The notes under the pieces are model-generated. The model was not told where the DNA came from and made no database searches. It saw only the letters and a program-made list of their open reading frames with translations. A DNA stretch of 14,831 bases from an uncultured Blautia sp. (GTDB taxonomy: Bacteria > Bacillota > Clostridia > Lachnospirales > Lachnospiraceae), in contig URMH01000057.1 in assembly GCA_900549015.1 (NCBI GenBank), forward strand, positions 1 through 14,831, written 5' to 3'. Position 1 is the first letter of the stretch. Every line of letters begins with the position of its first letter. Shown here in pieces: positions 14,104 through 14,831 of this stretch. The translations under genes were made by a program, and so were the position numbers.

Positions 14104-14132
14104 TTGCGTATGAAAGATGCTTCTGTTATAAT
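14104..14132 (+). promoter_or_regulatory. Promoter of the SEDS gene
   Basis: TTGCGT (14104-14109), a 17-base spacer and TATAAT (14127-14132) lie 44 bases before the ATG. No terminator hairpin is visible between the repeat-protein stop (14063) and this promoter, so read-through from the MMPL operon can add to expression. Confidence 0.72.
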
Positions 14133-14176
14133 AAATCAATGATACAGTAAATTTTTAGAAAGTGTCAGGTGGTACA

Positions 14177-14831
14177 ATGGAAAGAACAGGGAAGTCTTCA
14201 AAAACCTCCTTGCAGAAAAACAGAGGCAGACGAAAAGCCGCAGCAGCAGATTATTATGATTTCAGTCTTGTGGCAGTGGTTGTGCTTCTCACATGTTTTG
14301 GATTGATCATGCTGTACAGTACAAGTGCTTACAGCGCACAGGCAGATTTTAACAATGACATGTTTTATTTTTCAAAACAGGCGTTTGTCGGAGTGGTGAG
14401 TTTCGGCGTGATGCTTCTGGTGTCGCGGATCGATTATCACTTTTACGGAGCATTTTCCTTTGAAATTTTTGTGTTTGCAATGATCATGATGGGATTGGTG
14501 CAGACGCCTTTGGGAGTGACGATCTATGGGGCGAGACGGTGGATCCAGCTTCCGTTTAACATGACACTGCAGCCGTCGGAGATCACAAAGATCGCGGTGA
14601 TCCTGTTTATCTCCTATGAATTATGCCGTATGGGAAATAAAGTACAGACGAAAGACGGTACGATACGTATTTTTATGTTTGGCATCATGGCGGCGCTCGG
14701 TGTTTTTGTGCTGACAGATAATTTAAGTACGGCGGTGATCGTTATGGCGATCACCTGTGTGCTGTATTTTGTTGTTCATCCGAAGCTGAAACCTTTTTTG
14801 GCGATCATTGCGGCGGGAGCGGTTCTGGTTG
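14177..14831 (+). CDS. FtsW/RodA/SpoVE (SEDS) family protein, 5' part
   Basis: The first 218 codons are present and the frame is open at the window edge (full members are about 370-420 aa). After a basic N-terminal tail (KNRGRRK) come helices at about 30-48, 66-83, 93-109, 135-149, 165-180 and 184-200, then one more beginning. SEDS hallmarks are the YGARRWIQLPFNMTLQPSE segment (117-135) followed by ITKIAVILF, matching the family G-RRWI...QPSE-AK motif. SEDS proteins are peptidoglycan glycosyltransferases that work with a class B PBP. Whether this is the division (FtsW), elongation (RodA) or sporulation (SpoVE) member cannot be told from half a protein and no PBP partner in view. The conserved motif after helix 5 reads TDNLSTA. 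Start supported by AGGTGG 5 bases upstream. Confidence 0.9.
   Translation, partial: MERTGKSSKTSLQKNRGRRKAAAADYYDFSLVAVVVLLTCFGLIMLYSTSAYSAQADFNNDMFYFSKQAFVGVVSFGVMLLVSRIDYHFYGAFSFEIFVFAMIMMGLVQTPLGVTIYGARRWIQLPFNMTLQPSEITKIAVILFISYELCRMGNKVQTKDGTIRIFMFGIMAALGVFVLTDNLSTAVIVMAITCVLYFVVHPKLKPFLAIIAAGAVLV

Overview
The window looks like chromosome from a spore-forming Clostridia species, most likely Lachnospiraceae. This rests on moderate-to-low GC, strong AGGAGG-type ribosome binding sites, a cotJ spore-coat locus, and DUF378, DUF5067, VanZ and MMPL/YhgE-type envelope proteins. The genus cannot be fixed from sequence alone. No insertion sequence, phage gene, integrase or CRISPR array is visible.

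Layout. (1) 1-86: 3' part of a tRNA-Gly(GCC) with its own terminator. (2) 94-1691, minus strand: a 55-aa small protein, a DUF378 membrane protein and a membrane-anchored DUF5067 protein. (3) 1738-2749: divergent promoters whose -35 hexamers occupy the same bases, then an alpha/beta hydrolase. (4) 2801-7522, plus strand: a five-gene envelope operon (small lipoprotein, two subunits of a heterodimeric ABC exporter, a two-helix membrane protein, a VanZ-like protein) closed by a hairpin terminator. (5) 7526-8290, minus strand: cotJA, cotJB and a severely shortened cotJC of only 37 codons. (6) 8279-14063: a TetR repressor divergent from a gene pair made of a 12-helix MMPL/RND transporter and a 930-aa secreted protein built on glycine-rich heptad repeats. 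(7) 14104-14831: a promoter and the first 218 codons of an FtsW/RodA/SpoVE (SEDS) protein that runs off the window.

How the genes work together. The TetR unit is the best-defined regulatory system. Three TGAC-N5-GTCA operators lie with centres exactly 49 bp apart. The two outer ones overlap the -35 boxes of tetR and of the MMPL operon with mirror-image geometry, which predicts joint repression of regulator and transporter. The MMPL protein keeps both Asp-Tyr pairs expected for proton-driven transport. Its partner resembles the extracellular repeat domain of YhgE/Pip/EsaA-type proteins detached from their membrane domains, suggesting a two-part envelope export machine. In the ABC operon the two ATPase subunits carry complementary motif losses that predict one active and one degenerate ATP site, as in LmrCD/BmrCD/TM287-288. 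A stem-loop inside the small lipoprotein gene ahead of them is reminiscent of the bmrB leader. Most of the window therefore concerns the cell envelope: export, lipid or antimicrobial handling, and SEDS glycan synthesis.
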